64,000 bases of DNA, taken from assembly GCA_963932465.1 (NCBI GenBank), contig OZ010791.1, forward strand, positions 150,705,915-150,769,914, given 5' to 3'. Position 1 is the stretch's first letter. Each line of letters begins with the position of its first letter. The DNA is from Maratus speciosus. Its lineage: Eukaryota; Arthropoda; Arachnida; Araneae; Salticidae. Below are positions 11,100 through 22,411 of this stretch, one piece after another. The notes below the pieces were generated by a model. It saw nothing but the letters and a program-made list of their open reading frames with translations, was not told the DNA's origin and did not search any database. The position numbers and the translations under genes are program-made.

Positions 11100-11530
11100 A
11101 GTACTATGATGCAGAAGGTAGGCGCCACTCTGTCTGCATTCCTGAGATTCCACCACGCCTCCTGTCAATCAAATGGCGCCAGGTTGTCTATAGGTATTGC
11201 CATACGATGTCATCATCCTCGTTTGCGATGGGGGAGGACAGCACAGTCGATCACGTCACACCTGCAAGCTCGCTTCTGATTGGTTGATAGCGGTCACGTG
11301 ATCTCTTATCAGTAACCTTCATCTACGGGTGTAGACCCCGCACACGTCAGTCGTGTCTTGGATTTCGTCGATGAAGGTCGTATGTTCCTTAGCTCCCGTT
11401 TACCGTACATTTAGCTTAGTGCTCTGCGGTACCTTATCTAACATTTTACGGTGTCTGGTTAGCTAAAGTTACCGTCGACTTTTCAGCTTCTTGCTATTTT
11501 CAATGAGTCTGCTTGCTTCAATCAACAAAA
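11100..11530. promoter_or_regulatory. Promoter-like direct repeat, copy 2
   Basis: Same orientation as 8500-8975. GCTTCTGATTGGTTGATAGC lies next to GGTCACGTGATC (11272-11304), and the following ~220 bp are well conserved, ending in TCAATGAGTCTGCTTG. It is preceded by the GGCGCCA / CTGTCTGCATTCC block also seen at 4270 and 8560. Conservation between copies suggests either recent duplication or constraint. Confidence 0.35.
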
Positions 11531-12097
11531 GGTATGTATAATTATTTTGTCTTTTAAGTGTAATGTTTGTCTACTATTTCTTAAAACAAAAAAAGTTTTA
11601 ACCAACTTTTAACAATCCTTTTAAATGTATCTTTCAATTTAATTATTTGCTTTATTAAACTGAACTTAAAATTTCACACTTTCTGTTACTGTGAATGAAT
11701 GAATTCAAAAGTTTGCACATTCTACATTACTTAATTCAAAACATGTTCTGTCATTCTCGATATTCAACTTGTGTTTCACAAGTTTAGCTTTCCTTAGTTT
11801 TATATGTGATTTCATTTAAAAAAACAATTGTTGAAAATAAACTCGAAAAAATATATTTTCAAACAGTGTGATTTGTTTAACATATTATTTCTAACAACAA
11901 ACTAAAAATATGTCATTAAAGTTAACCATTTACTTTTTTCTAAATTAAAACTGACTCAAAATTCACTGTTAAAGGCGATTTTTGTCACGTAGCAATCCTC
12001 ACTCATATGTTTGATAATTTAGTTTAAAGACATCTACTTTGGATACATCACAACCATCGTATATATCATTTTCAATATATAATCACATCTATTATAT

Positions 12098-12220
12098 ACA
12101 TCACAACCAGTGCAACATAAATCAGTCGATTCCTATGTATGTATGTTAGTTTTCATCCTTTCAACAGCAGAGATGTTCATCATATGTTTTCAATAACTTA
12201 AATGTAAGTGTGACTACTAA

Positions 12221-12235
<15 letters not shown>
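12098..12235 (-). pseudogene. Second polymerase B fragment (right arm copy)
   Basis: Inverse of 7900-8040, with the same order of conserved short blocks and the same poly-A run (a T run at 12221-12248 on the plus strand). It cannot encode protein. Confidence 0.55.
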
Positions 12236-12251
<16 letters not shown>

Positions 12252-14191
12252 AATAGGTAATAAACCCTTTATTATCAGTTGAAACTAATGCACGTTCTTT
12301 GATTAGAAAAAATTGTTAAAACAATGCAACATAAATTATTTTTTTAGTTAAATAAAATTTTGAAACGAGGTATGGAAAAAATATCCTAAATTAGTAAAGT
12401 ATTTTATCTTCAGTTCGAATCAAATTAAAAAACTTTCCTAAGAAAGTTTTTTTAACATCTATGATTAGGAAAACAAAGTGTCCAATTAGTTCTGACATTA
12501 AAACTTATTTGTAAACTGAGTTTATGTTTCATATAGTTGTCTTCATTGGTATTTGTTAAACTAAATTGCTATTAATCTTTCTTGGTTTAATATTTAAACT
12601 ATCGTAAGATCTTGTTCATTCTAATTGAAAAGAATACAGTAGCTCGGGCATTACAAATACTTTCTCCAAAACGAGTAGATAAGTTTAATCTTCTTAAGAA
12701 AATTCACAGCTTTAACCTAAATTTTATATTACCTAGACAAAATATATTCCTTCGCTAGTAATTAATAAAAAAAATATTAAGTTTATACCACTTTTCTAGA
12801 AAATAAAACTTTACTTCGTTAATCATTAAAATATTTTAGTTAAAAGTTGATTTCAGATTCAGCAAAAAAAAAAAAAAAACCTTTAAATACTAATTCAAAG
12901 AAAAAAAAACACATCTCTTTAAAAACTTAAAAGAAAAAATGGGGAATTCTTTTTCTGATTTTAATTTTTGAAAACAGTGAATTAACAATCTTTCTTAAAA
13001 CAAAAAACCTGATGCTTTCGGTCAATAATAGGAAATATCATTCTTTAAAAAATCGCACTAAGATTTCGTTAGCCTTTAGACATGAAATGGAAATTGCATG
13101 TTTTTGTTATCTGTCTACAGAGGAGGGTGTCTGCAACCGTAAGATAAAGATCTCCTTATAAATTGAAAAGATTGCCTTGCTAAAGAAACATGCATGTAGG
13201 GTAGATCTCGTACAGATATTTCCTTCGATAAGGAAATGCATGCTTATTGTACGACATTTCAACCACTTAAGTGAACGGTAGTTGTATATCAGATAGTAGA
13301 TGTTTCACTGTTAAAAGCAATATAGCAACACTTATATGTAAAAAGAAAAATAAACTAAAGTGACCTAATCATCTACCAATAAAAACGAAGGGATCTGATG
13401 TCATAAGTAGCGAATGAAATCACGGAGATGTGCAGTCCTCGATATCCAATACGCATCTTTTCAAATAATGTAAACTTAATAGAAAGGAAATATAAATATA
13501 TATATATATATTTTTTTAACCTTCATTTCCCAAATTGTCTTGTTTATATATCGGTAAAAAACTGATGTTGTGTGTGAGAGTTTGTTATTCGCAATGAAGA
13601 AGTTTAATTTTAGTCAGGTAAGAGTATAATTGTTGAATCTTTTTGTAATTTCATTTGTGATAAAAATATATGTCTAATTAAAGATGGATTAAAAATTATT
13701 ACAGTTAAAGATATGCTTTTACAGAAAGTGTTTTACATTTAAAAGTGAATAAATCTGTTTTGAAAATAAGTAGTTAAAACTAAGATAAAAACGGTAATAT
13801 TAACTATTCTTATTCAATAGATCTTGTTTTGAAAATCAATGAATTCTGTTGATCTTAGAAAAAAAAATCGAATCTTTAACTATACTATTTGACAAAAGTA
13901 AGTGTTTTCTAATTCAAAATAAAATTTTAAATGAACTAACACGTTAAAAAAATATATTCAATTGAAAATCAATGAATTCTGTTGATCTTAGAAAAAAAAA
14001 AACGAATCTTTAACTATACTATTTGACAAAAGTAAGTGTTTTCTAATTCAAAATAAAATTTTAAAAGAACTAACACTGTAAAAAATATATTCAATTCACA
14101 CCACTTTTTTAAGAAAGTAAAACTTTACTTCATAAGTCACTGAAATGTATTGGTTAAAATACTGAAACTAACTTGCATTCTTTTCGATAAA

Positions 14192-14230
<39 letters not shown>

Positions 14231-14261
14231 AAATAAGTAGTTAAAAGTAAGATAAAACAAC

Positions 14262-14347
14262 GGGGCCTCGGTGGCTCAGTGGTGAGCATGATGAGCTAAA
14301 AAATGTAAAGTCTGGTTATGTGTTTATGGGTTCGAATCCGTAATGGA
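14262..14347 (+). mobile_element. tRNA-derived SINE fragment (right arm copy)
   Basis: Reads GGGGCCTCGGTGGCTCAGTG on the plus strand, with B box GGTTCGAATCC near 14331. The B box matches the consensus as well as or better than the left copy. It lies next to the polymerase relic exactly as in the left arm. Confidence 0.65.
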
Positions 14348-14616
14348 ATTGATACATTATTAACTTGGTTAGTTCTAAGATTGTGAATCAGACATAAATC
14401 GACTGATTCATGAGGATGTTAGTCTTCATCCTTTCTACGGCACTCAGGTCTTCATCCTATGTTTCAAATGACTTAAATGTGGGTGAGGCTACCAATTTTT
14501 GCTCTTTTTTCGTTATTGCAAAGCACAATATTCCACCTCTTTCTTAAGTTTTCCATAGTTTTTCCAAAAACAGAGTTGTTCATTAATTTAAAAAGTTCTT
14601 TTCTTAGTTTTAAAAC
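14348..14616 (-). pseudogene. Relic of Polinton-type DNA polymerase B (right arm copy)
   Basis: Reverse-complement copy of 5036-5312. It encodes the same KLMNNSVFGKTMENL block and the same disrupted downstream blocks, so the inactivation preceded formation or last homogenisation of the palindrome. Confidence 0.85.
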
Positions 14617-16301
14617 AAAAAAAACTGTTTTCGCATTCAGCTTATATTTCAGTTAACATTCATCCTTGACAATAATTAAACAAAAACTAATTCGCGTTCT
14701 TTGATTAGTAAAAAATAATTTATATTCTTTTAAATAATAATTAAATGAAAATATATGTAAAATTGTTTATTAAAAAGCTTTATTTAGGAAATACTTGTTT
14801 CGGAAATTAATGTATCGAAATTAATATATTAACAAATAAAAAATAACTAATTTATTAAAAAGTTTTTTAGCACATGACTTACAGAAAAAAAAAACTTGTT
14901 TCGGAAATTAACAAATGACTAAAACTAAAAAACTTGTTTCGGAAATTAACAAATGATTAAAAAATATTAACTAATTTATTTAAAACTTTATTTGCAATAA
15001 CTAAATTAATTGAAACATGTTTCGTAAAATTAACAAATGACTGAAAAAATTATATCTTATTTCGTTAAAACTTAAAAATGTATTAACCTTTTTTATTCAG
15101 TTTAAAATTAAAACTTTATTTGCAATGACTAAATTAATTGAAACATGTTTCGTAAAATTAATAAATGTCTAAAAATTATAACTTATTTCGTTTAAACTTA
15201 AAAATGTATTAACTTTTTTAATTCAGTTCGAAATAGGATGATGTCACCACAGGTGAGTTTAAAATCCTCTCAAGAGAGGGCGCTGGTGTTTATGCCCTCG
15301 GGTGAAAGTGATTAAGCGTCAGTTGATTGACAGAAGGCGTGAAGGAATGCAAGAATGCAGACACAATGGCGCCCACCTCCTGCTCTTTACATAAGTCATG
15401 TGATCTTCTTAACCAATGAGAGAAGGGTACATAACATTCTGGTTCATCCCCTTAGGTAAGTAGACAGAGTGGAACCCTCCTCCACCGTCTGCTCCTAACA
15501 CAAGTCAGGTGATTCTCTCAAAAAGTTTTATTAGCAATGACTAATTAAAAATGAATTAATTATTAAAGCTTTATTTGCAAGGCCTAAATAAAAAAATAAT
15601 GATTCGAAAATTAGCAAATGACAAAAACTTATAACTTATTTCGTTAAAACTTAAAAAAATGTATTCACTTCTTTATGTTAGTTCAAATAGGATGATGTCA
15701 TCACAGGTGAGTTTAAAATCCTCTCAAGAGAGGGTGCTGGTGTTCATGCCCTCGGGTGAAAGCGATGGTGCTGCCCCCTAGGTTCATCTCTCGACCAATC
15801 AGAAGCAAGCTCCTTATCTTGATGAAGCCGGTTGTTGCATGCTTCTTCGTTCATTAGCCCGGTGGATGTCATACAGGTAGGACGTGTCTCTGCGCTGCTC
15901 CGTGGTAAGTATTTTTTAATTGCATGCGATCTTTTCTAATCACCTCATCATTATCTTTCCTTTGTTCTAATCCCTCTCTAACAGTAGACTTTCCTTCATT
16001 AATCATCCTCATTAACATTTTCCTTTGCTCTAATCCCTCTCTTGCAGTAGACTTTCATTCATTATCCTTTGTTCTAACCCCTCTCTTACAGTACACTTTT
16101 CATTATCGCTTCTTTGTTTTAACCCCTCTACTATAGCATGACGCGCGGGCGCCTGTCTGTCTCGACTCCGCCCACCTGTCCATCACTTTCTTATCTCCCC
16201 TAACCTATCAATCACTCGACTCCGCCCACCTATCACTCATCCTTGGCCACGCCTACCACCGCCACCGCCTGCTGAAGCAGAACCCCCATTTTCCTTCTAC
16301 T

Positions 16302-16501
16302 CTTAAGATATTAAAAACTACACTGCTCAGAAAACTTTGATTAAAGTTAGGTCAATGTGACGCTGTCAACAAAAGTAACGTTTCGATGGATGCGGCGTTT
16401 ACAATGGGTACGGAGATTACGATATTTTTAAGCTTATTCAGGACAATGTGAGGAGTGCGGCGTTTACGACGGGTGTGGCGTTTCTTCCATAAAATACGGT
16501 A
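16302..16501. mobile_element. Right half of the MITE split by the giant palindrome
   Basis: Starts CTTAAGATATTAAAAACTAC and ends CTTCCATAAAATACGGTA, the inverse of the left terminus at 3175. It matches the second half of the copy at 59700-60078, apart from an ~11-bp indel after ATTAAAAAC and an extra GCGGCGTTTACG-type unit near 16457. Confidence 0.85.
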
Positions 16502-16791
16502 TATCGGAATATTTTTAACAATAATTGTGACAGTAGCTTCTTGCGAGCGAAATTTTTAGCAAGTTAAAAATTATGAAAAGTTATCATTATATATATAATT
16601 TCCTTAGAATATGAAATAGCCGAGTCACTGGACCATGACAGTATTAAGGTTTATTATATCTATATAATTTTTATTTTAAATTGTTTCAAAATTTTATAAT
16701 TGTCTACTTAACTTTTCAAAAATGCATGCCAATTTTATGAAGCGCTTAATAACTTTTTCAACTTTGTAGTCCAGACAATAAGCATTTTTTC

Positions 16792-16827
<36 letters not shown>

Positions 16828-16999
16828 AGGCACTAGAGAGCGTTGTTGCGACCCTGCATTACGCTAATAATATTTGCAATGTAACGCCAATATTGCATCA
16901 GCATTTTGATATTTATATGCAGCCAATATTACCAATCAATATTTTCATAATTTTCACACTGTACTGGATTTTTATTTTTATTTCATCTAAATATTTCAT
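16502..16999. other. AT-rich spacer, nothing recognised
   Basis: Contains a T run at 16797-16822 and otherwise unremarkable AT-rich sequence. Confidence 0.5.
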
Positions 17000-17413
17000 T
17001 AAGGGTGTATTCCAATCCAAACTGCTTATTTTCTGATTTATTTTTAAATTCATTTTTGCTCTCAAACGCATCAAACTGGCAAATTCTCTTATTTAGAAAC
17101 TACAAAAAGTGCCGTTCTGGTCGATTTCTTGATAAACGCAGAAAATGTTGCAAAAAATACTGTCAAAGTTGGCGTTTTGAACCGAATTTTCCGAAGCGGG
17201 AGATCTGGGGATGAAAAAAAAATGGTCATACTGAGAAAATAATTGTTTAAAAATCAAATTCTACTTAATTGAGCGAAAAATGAAATCACATGGCCTCTTA
17301 TACATCTCTTCAAAAATCACCTCAAGTTTTTACTTTTAAAAGTGAGTCTGAAAATGTCTCAGAAAATTTCGAGCTGTTGAGGGTGGAAAAATATTTTTGC
17401 GAATGCACCCTTA
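17000..17413. mobile_element. TTAA-flanked MITE, copy 1
   Basis: Ends are TTAAGGGTGTATTC and GAATGCACCCTTAA, inverted repeats with TTAA at each side. The body contains AACTGCTTATTTTCTGATT, TGTCAAAGTTGGCGTTTTGA and AAAATGTCTCAGAAAATTTC, which recur in the related copies at 25791, 42765, 49052 and 54641. TTAA targets are typical of the piggyBac and Kolobok superfamilies; no transposase is present to choose between them. Open frames at 17005-17214 and 17290-17484 are internal to the MITE. Confidence 0.7.
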
Positions 17414-18146
17414 ATATATCGGCATCGCATTATATCTATACCTACCTATATAATCAATATCGGGTTGATAGAAACACGAGATGATACGAATACGAACTGT
17501 GAATCCAACATTGGATTTTTATTTTTTTTTTTTTTCTTTTCTTTTCTTGGTTTGTGAGATATTAGTGAATAACTAGATAAGCTTTTTTGCTGAGTTCCCT
17601 CTGTCTAATCATATAAAAGTAGTGCTGAAAGTGGCGCTCCTATTTTCTAAGTCTAGAGCGGCAAAAAGGCGAACTCGACACCCACTCCTTCTATTCATAC
17701 GCCGCCCACCTCGCTCCATTTAAAAATGTTTCATGTGCGGTAAAATTCTTTACAAGTCTGGTTTTTCAGAATTTGTTTCTTGTCCTTTTCTTGGCTTAGT
17801 TTAGAACTTCTGTTATAAATTACATTTATTACAGAAATTTATATATCCCAAAGAAAAAAAAAAAAAAATAGTTGAAATGCCTTTTTGAGACAAAGAGTTT
17901 CTACTCCGTGAAGAAGATTAGCTTCTGAAGGCATAATGTAAATCCATGGAATTTATGTAGTACTAAGCATGTAGTGCGGGATAAACAGCTTTACAAGAGA
18001 GTCGCGCAAACTAACTGCATCTTTTTTTTTTTTTTTTTTTTTTCATTTTATTTGTTCTTTTTGTTGATTTTGCTCTTTATTTCATTAACTTTTATTCATT
18101 GATTTTGAGCTGTATCGGCTCAAATGAGACACACTTTATTTATTGC
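17414..18146. other. Intergenic sequence, nothing recognised
   Basis: AT-rich, with T runs at 17520-17535 and 18022-18043 and no coding or repeat structure that I can support. Confidence 0.45.
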
Positions 18147-18392
18147 TACACTGTAAAAAAAAAACGGACTAAAAAACGGAAATACTACTGGCAATCTAGA
18201 CGCCAGTACTATTTCCGTTTTTTTACGGGAATTTTTACCCATAAATTACAGAAAATTTTCCGTTTTTAATCAGAAAAACGGAAAATTTTCTGTAATTTAT
18301 GATAAAAATTCCCGTAAAAAAACGGAAATAGTACTGGCGTCTAACATTGCCAGTAGTATTTCCGTTTTCTAGTCCGTTTTTTTTACAGTGTA
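18147..18392. mobile_element. Near-perfect palindromic MITE, 246 bp
   Basis: Begins TACACTGTAAAAAA and ends TTTTTTACAGTGTA. Nearly the whole length is two inverted arms of ~115 bp (AACGGAAATACTACTGGCAA, TACGGGAATTTTTA, CAGAAAATTTTCCGTTTTT). TA at the ends suggests a TA target duplication. Confidence 0.8.
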
Positions 18393-19800
18393 CGATTTTC
18401 AGTGTTTATAACTATCATTCATCACTGACTAAAGACGTGAGTGCAAATTATAAAGCAAGAAATTCTTATATGACTATACTTTGAAGACGCTTTTCACGTC
18501 CTCATTAAATTCTACAGATTTAACAGTAACAGAAAATTTTTAGTTTGAAATCGCAGAAGTGTTTCGTATACTCTTTGAGAAAGTTCTAGTATAACAAATG
18601 AAGATCATTTACAAAAATGTTTATCAAAGATAAATCGAGGTATGTATGCATAAAACATATTTTAAATAGATGAAATTCATATAATTAGAAAAACATTTTG
18701 TGTCGTTGATGAATTAATTACATTTTATTTGGTCAGATGCACAGAGAGCCAACTTGGGCCACACGTATAATTAATATTTATGTATATTTATGTATGTATT
18801 AATTACTTAAAATGTTTTTTTTGGGGGGGAAATTTTCATTTTCGGCCGAAAATAGGAAGATTACACAAATTCGGTTTCAGTTGCGGTTTCGGCCATAAAA
18901 ATCTGTTTCCTTCGATCCTTATTATTAAGCTATATGATTGCGTTTCCTTGTTTAGTAAAAACTTTTTTTTTTTTTTTTTTTTTTTTAGATATTTATGTAC
19001 TTTTAATTATTGTAATACAGAGAACAAGCCAACATAATCAATGCCTGTTTTAAATTACAGTGAATTTAAATTAATAATTGCATATCCAAATGTCAGTTCT
19101 ATAATTCATAGAAATGTGTCTATTTTTCGTTTTCAAAAGGATTTTATTTTCATTATTATATATTTAATCTAAATAATAGGGAAGATACGTAATTTAATAT
19201 TCTTTTTCATCAATCTAATTTTTATAGAGATCCGTAAAATAATTCATAGATGTAAATATTTTTGCTAAAACGAACAATAATCCAACACAATTTCAGTCGC
19301 TTACAGTAATAATAAATACTGAGTATTATTTTTATGATATTTCAAATAAAAATAATGGATAAAACTGAACATTTCATTTTAATTGTATTAATGTAGATTA
19401 TATAAAAATCACTAATATAACATTCAAACAATACTTATACACACTGCAAATAGAGACGTCTTAAATGTAGACACAGATGTGACTGAAAAAGAATTTCAGA
19501 CAATTAAGTGTCTTAATCTGAAAATTATTTAGATTTCAATATATATTTAGATTTATATAGAAATATTTTAGAAATATATTTAGATTTTAACAAACATTTA
19601 GATTAAAACAAATGGTTTTATTTTACTAAGACAAATATAAAATCTCTCTTGACTAAATATTAGTTGATTATATACAGCACAACAATATTATACTGTTGAA
19701 ATGATTTTATGCAAAGTCAATAAAAGTTTATGAGAAGGTGGCAGCTTGTCGTATAAGTCTTTTTGGCAAAAATACACTGGATATTTCTTCCTCACTGCAA
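18393..19800. other. AT-rich sequence, nothing recognised
   Basis: About 1.4 kb with T runs (18963-18986), no inverted repeats and no plausible reading frames. The 85-codon frame at 18780-19037 translates a T run. Confidence 0.45.
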
Positions 19801-19879
19801 TTTAGAGGTTAGTTGAATAGTGACTCTTTGGGTTCATTACTAATCAGTAGACTAATGTCCTTTTTAGAGAAAAAAAGAT

Positions 19880-20430
19880 TTCTTCACTGCTATGGCACCC
19901 TGTGCCAATCGCCGCAGTTACCTTATATCGGTCACCGGCCTGGAAGCCGTAATCCTAGCCGTTTCGGCTGGAGTTTCTCCTCGGGTGAATCCCTGTGATC
20001 TTTTTACTCGCCCCGGAGAGAGCTTTACTCCTCCGCTTCAGGTCGTCCCTGAAAGTCACTCTCTCGAATTCAGCAAATTACTAACTAACTTTCTCATCAT
20101 CCTCGTCTCCTATATATTTAAATTATCTCCTTCTAAAACAATAGTGAGTTTCTCAGCCACTCATCGGCTCCTCCATTCAAGAACCTGTGAAGGATCTTTG
20201 ACAGCTGTTCCCTGAATTGTTGCCTAGGGGTACTCCTCATTTTGCACACGGAGTCCGCGATCATATGTTTTCCAGTGAGAAATATGTGTGCTATTTTCCC
20301 ACGCTGCAGATCAAAAGCGCTCCCGGTGGTCCTTTGCATTAGCAAACTGTCATAGAATGTCAGACGTCGTAGATCGATGGTGACTGACCAGTTTACTTTA
20401 TCTTGCCGTCCAGATTAGCGGACTTTGCTA
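19880..20430 (-). pseudogene. GC-richer fragment of an unidentified coding sequence
   Basis: The segment is clearly richer in G+C than its surroundings. On the minus strand, 20133-20390 reads through about 85 codons of balanced composition (NWSVTIDLRRLTFYDSLL, then LQRGKIAHIFLTGKHMI and QFREQLSKILHRFLNGGADE), which looks like real protein rather than AT noise. The WSVTIDL...FYDSL stretch loosely recalls the HW...D...YYDSL block of Ulp1/C48 cysteine proteases, found in some transposons; the catalytic histidine would be Asn here. That match is weak. Downstream 19880-20040 (minus) resembles an untranslated GC-rich tail. Probably the 3' part of a mobile element; the family is not identified. Confidence 0.4.
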
Positions 20431-21590
20431 TATTTTTGCTCTGTTATAGAAACACATTAGGTTTTCCTATATGGCGAATCTGTGCCACTAAGGGTTTTTC
20501 TGCGGGGAGTATAGTGATATAGCTCAAATATGTACACTCTTATGAAGTTATATATTCGCCTGCCGACGTCCATTATATTTACCGGTGCTAAAGTCTTTTT
20601 CGTTAGGCCCGATATTTCCAATATGACGTAATATTCAGTGTTTTATTATTATTATTTTATTTCATTTTTCACGTGGGAATCTTGCAATAGAAAAGTTATG
20701 GTGTAATAATATTCACTTTTTTTTTTTAATTCGTCAAACAATTTATTTCATTTTTCAAGTGGAAATCTTGCAATAGAAAAGTAATTGTTATGGTAAGAAT
20801 TTTATTGTGGACGTTTAATTGCTGGCAACTGCTATAACAAAAAATGTTTAATTTTGATAGGAAATTGCTGTTAAATGGGTGGTTTTTTATTAATTAAAAA
20901 TTAACTCTAAATTATTTCGACTGCGGATTACTTTAGTTGCCTCGGCCGTGTTTTAATACACATGTACGTAACATTTCACAATTCTGGCTTCCAAACTGTG
21001 CATTTGTAAAAAATTACAGACAGACAGTTCTTCCTTTTTACATTAGATAAAAATGTTTACTTGAGATGGGATATAGCATCCGAAATACCTTATAACTGCC
21101 TAATACTGAAAACCGATTAATACACTATAAAATCTTCTCGTAAACGTTTCTGAAAATCAGTGGGCAGCAAAATAAAGTTTGTTTTCATATATGCTTCTTC
21201 ACATCTCGAAAATATATTGGTTTCTGAATGTTTATAAAGATAAAGAAAGCTTTTTTGGAATAATGGGTAACTCGGAAGAGGTTATTGCATATTTTCGTTT
21301 TTAGTTGTTATTATATTTTCCTAAACTATCTGTCTTTTTCTATAGTGTAATTAACATCTCGAAGGGCAATGAAAAATTATTTATGGCATTAAATTTTAAT
21401 CACGTTTTCGTACCAGGATGTTTGAATAAAATTTTACTTTTATGACTTTGATGAAAAAAAATCTCTAAAATTGAATTTTCTTATTTTCAAATTTATCTTT
21501 TCAAAAATTCTGGCATGGCTTCTACAGTACAGAAGCGCAATTATTTACCTTCAAAAGGTTAAAATATACAAAAACAAACAAAAACAAAAA
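20431..21590. other. Intergenic sequence, nothing recognised
   Basis: Ordinary AT-rich DNA. A short direct repeat (TTTATTTCATTTTTCA...GAATCTTGCAATAGAAAAGT) occurs at 20658-20700 and 20739-20785. Confidence 0.45.
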
Positions 21591-21704
21591 AAGACTAGAA
21601 AAAAGGAATTCTGCTTTTCAGAATTTAGTGTCATCCCCAATGAAAAAAAAAAATATATGTATATAAATATTGATAGTACAAAAAATATTTCAGTTTTAAG
21701 ACTT

Positions 21705-22411
21705 ACACTCTTAATTCAAAAGAACGAATTATTAACTCAACAAAAGAAGGAAAAGTTTTACGCGTGTTTTTGTTTTTTCTGAGTATCTGTTTTATCAAAA
21801 AGAGACATTTTCCACAAAAAACTGGTTTACCAAATCATCCTTTTAGGAGTAGCATCCCCAGGACCGCTCATTTCAGATCAGAACAGAAAAATATCTCTAA
21901 AAGAGCGGTTTAAGAAGCTTCCCTATTGGTTGAAATCCTGTAACGCGATATATAGTTTTGCAGAGGGAGAACCGTCTTCAAAAGGGAGTCGCTTATTATT
22001 ATTTAATTTATCTTTCGGAAATGAAAAACAAAATTTCTTCTGCATCTAGAGTAAAATAAAACAAAATGAAGTTTTAAAAGTAATACATTTTGCAAACTGG
22101 GGAGTTATATATGTTAAAAAACAAACAAAAAAAATCTGAAAATAAGAGGAAAATAATTTATTTTTCCTATTAAATTTGACAAAAAAAGGGGTTTAAAAAT
22201 GACTTGTCAATAATGAGTGCAGTCACTCGTTTTGCCTATTAATTTAGTCGAAAAAAAGAGCGAAAACAGCTTATCAAAAAGGAATGAAAAAAAACCACTC
22301 CGCAAGATGGATGAAATTCACTCCTATAGGATAAGTGCATTTTCAATACTGAAAAGGAGTGAAAATACACTCAGTCGGAGTTAAAATCGCTGAATTTTTT
22401 TAAGAGAGTGA
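21705..22411. mobile_element. ~700-bp insertion in the left arm
   Basis: Absent from the opposite arm (compare 25155-25170). Its ends are short inverted repeats, ACACTCTTAA and TTAAGAGAGTG. Inside are several ACTC...GAGTG motifs (22215-22380) like those of the element at 56087-56243. No clean target duplication could be assigned. Confidence 0.5.

Larger units (their letters stand above)
8056..12081. repeat. Central spacer of the giant palindrome
   Basis: Non-palindromic 4.0-kb core. It contains a direct repeat (8500-9150 and 11100-11700, best preserved at 8705-8975 and 11272-11530, sharing AGCTCCCGTTTACCGTACAT and TTTTCAATGAGTCTGCTTG). Between these lie a ~30-bp minisatellite of ACATGTTTAACCATGTTC units (9440-9765, with outliers at 10845-10990), a long (AT)n/(ATGT)n microsatellite (9957-10160) and an A-rich AAGTTTTAAC tandem array (10200-10745). 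Open frames of 60-131 codons here are microsatellite translations. In an intact Polinton this position would hold the gene cassette; nothing of one was recognised. Confidence 0.65.
3351..16301. mobile_element. Giant palindromic Polinton/Maverick-derived element (12,951 bp)
   Basis: The element begins 5'-AGTAGAAGGAAAATGGGGG and ends with its exact inverse. Two arms, 3351-8055 and 12082-16301, are near-identical inverted copies (about 4.2 kb each once a one-sided SINE insertion is discounted) around a 4,026-bp spacer. It interrupts a MITE, and CTTAAG is present on both sides (3345-3350, 16302-16307) but once in the intact MITE (59888-59893). A 6-bp duplication and 5'-AG ends are what is known of Polintons. 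Both arms hold a broken protein-primed DNA polymerase B. No integrase, ATPase, protease or capsid reading frame was recognised, so it is a dead or non-autonomous derivative. Because CTTAAG is itself a palindrome, 4-bp (TTAA) and 8-bp (TCTTAAGA) duplications fit equally; the polymerase relic tips the choice to 6 bp. Confidence 0.8.
12082..16301 (-). repeat. Right arm of the giant palindrome
   Basis: Reverse complement of 3351-8055 without the 488-bp insertion of the left arm (4,220 bp against 4,206 bp net). By eye the match is very high along its length, with scattered substitutions and differences in homopolymer and (TA)n length (for example the (TA)n tract at 14200-14227 against 5428-5440). 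It carries the same relics in mirror order. Confidence 0.9.

Noticed and set aside
3351..16301. Giant palindrome as a pure assembly artefact
   Set aside because: The arms differ by substitutions, homopolymer and (TA)n lengths and a SINE insertion with a target duplication, which a mis-assembled mirror would not show. Long-read confirmation is still the decisive test.
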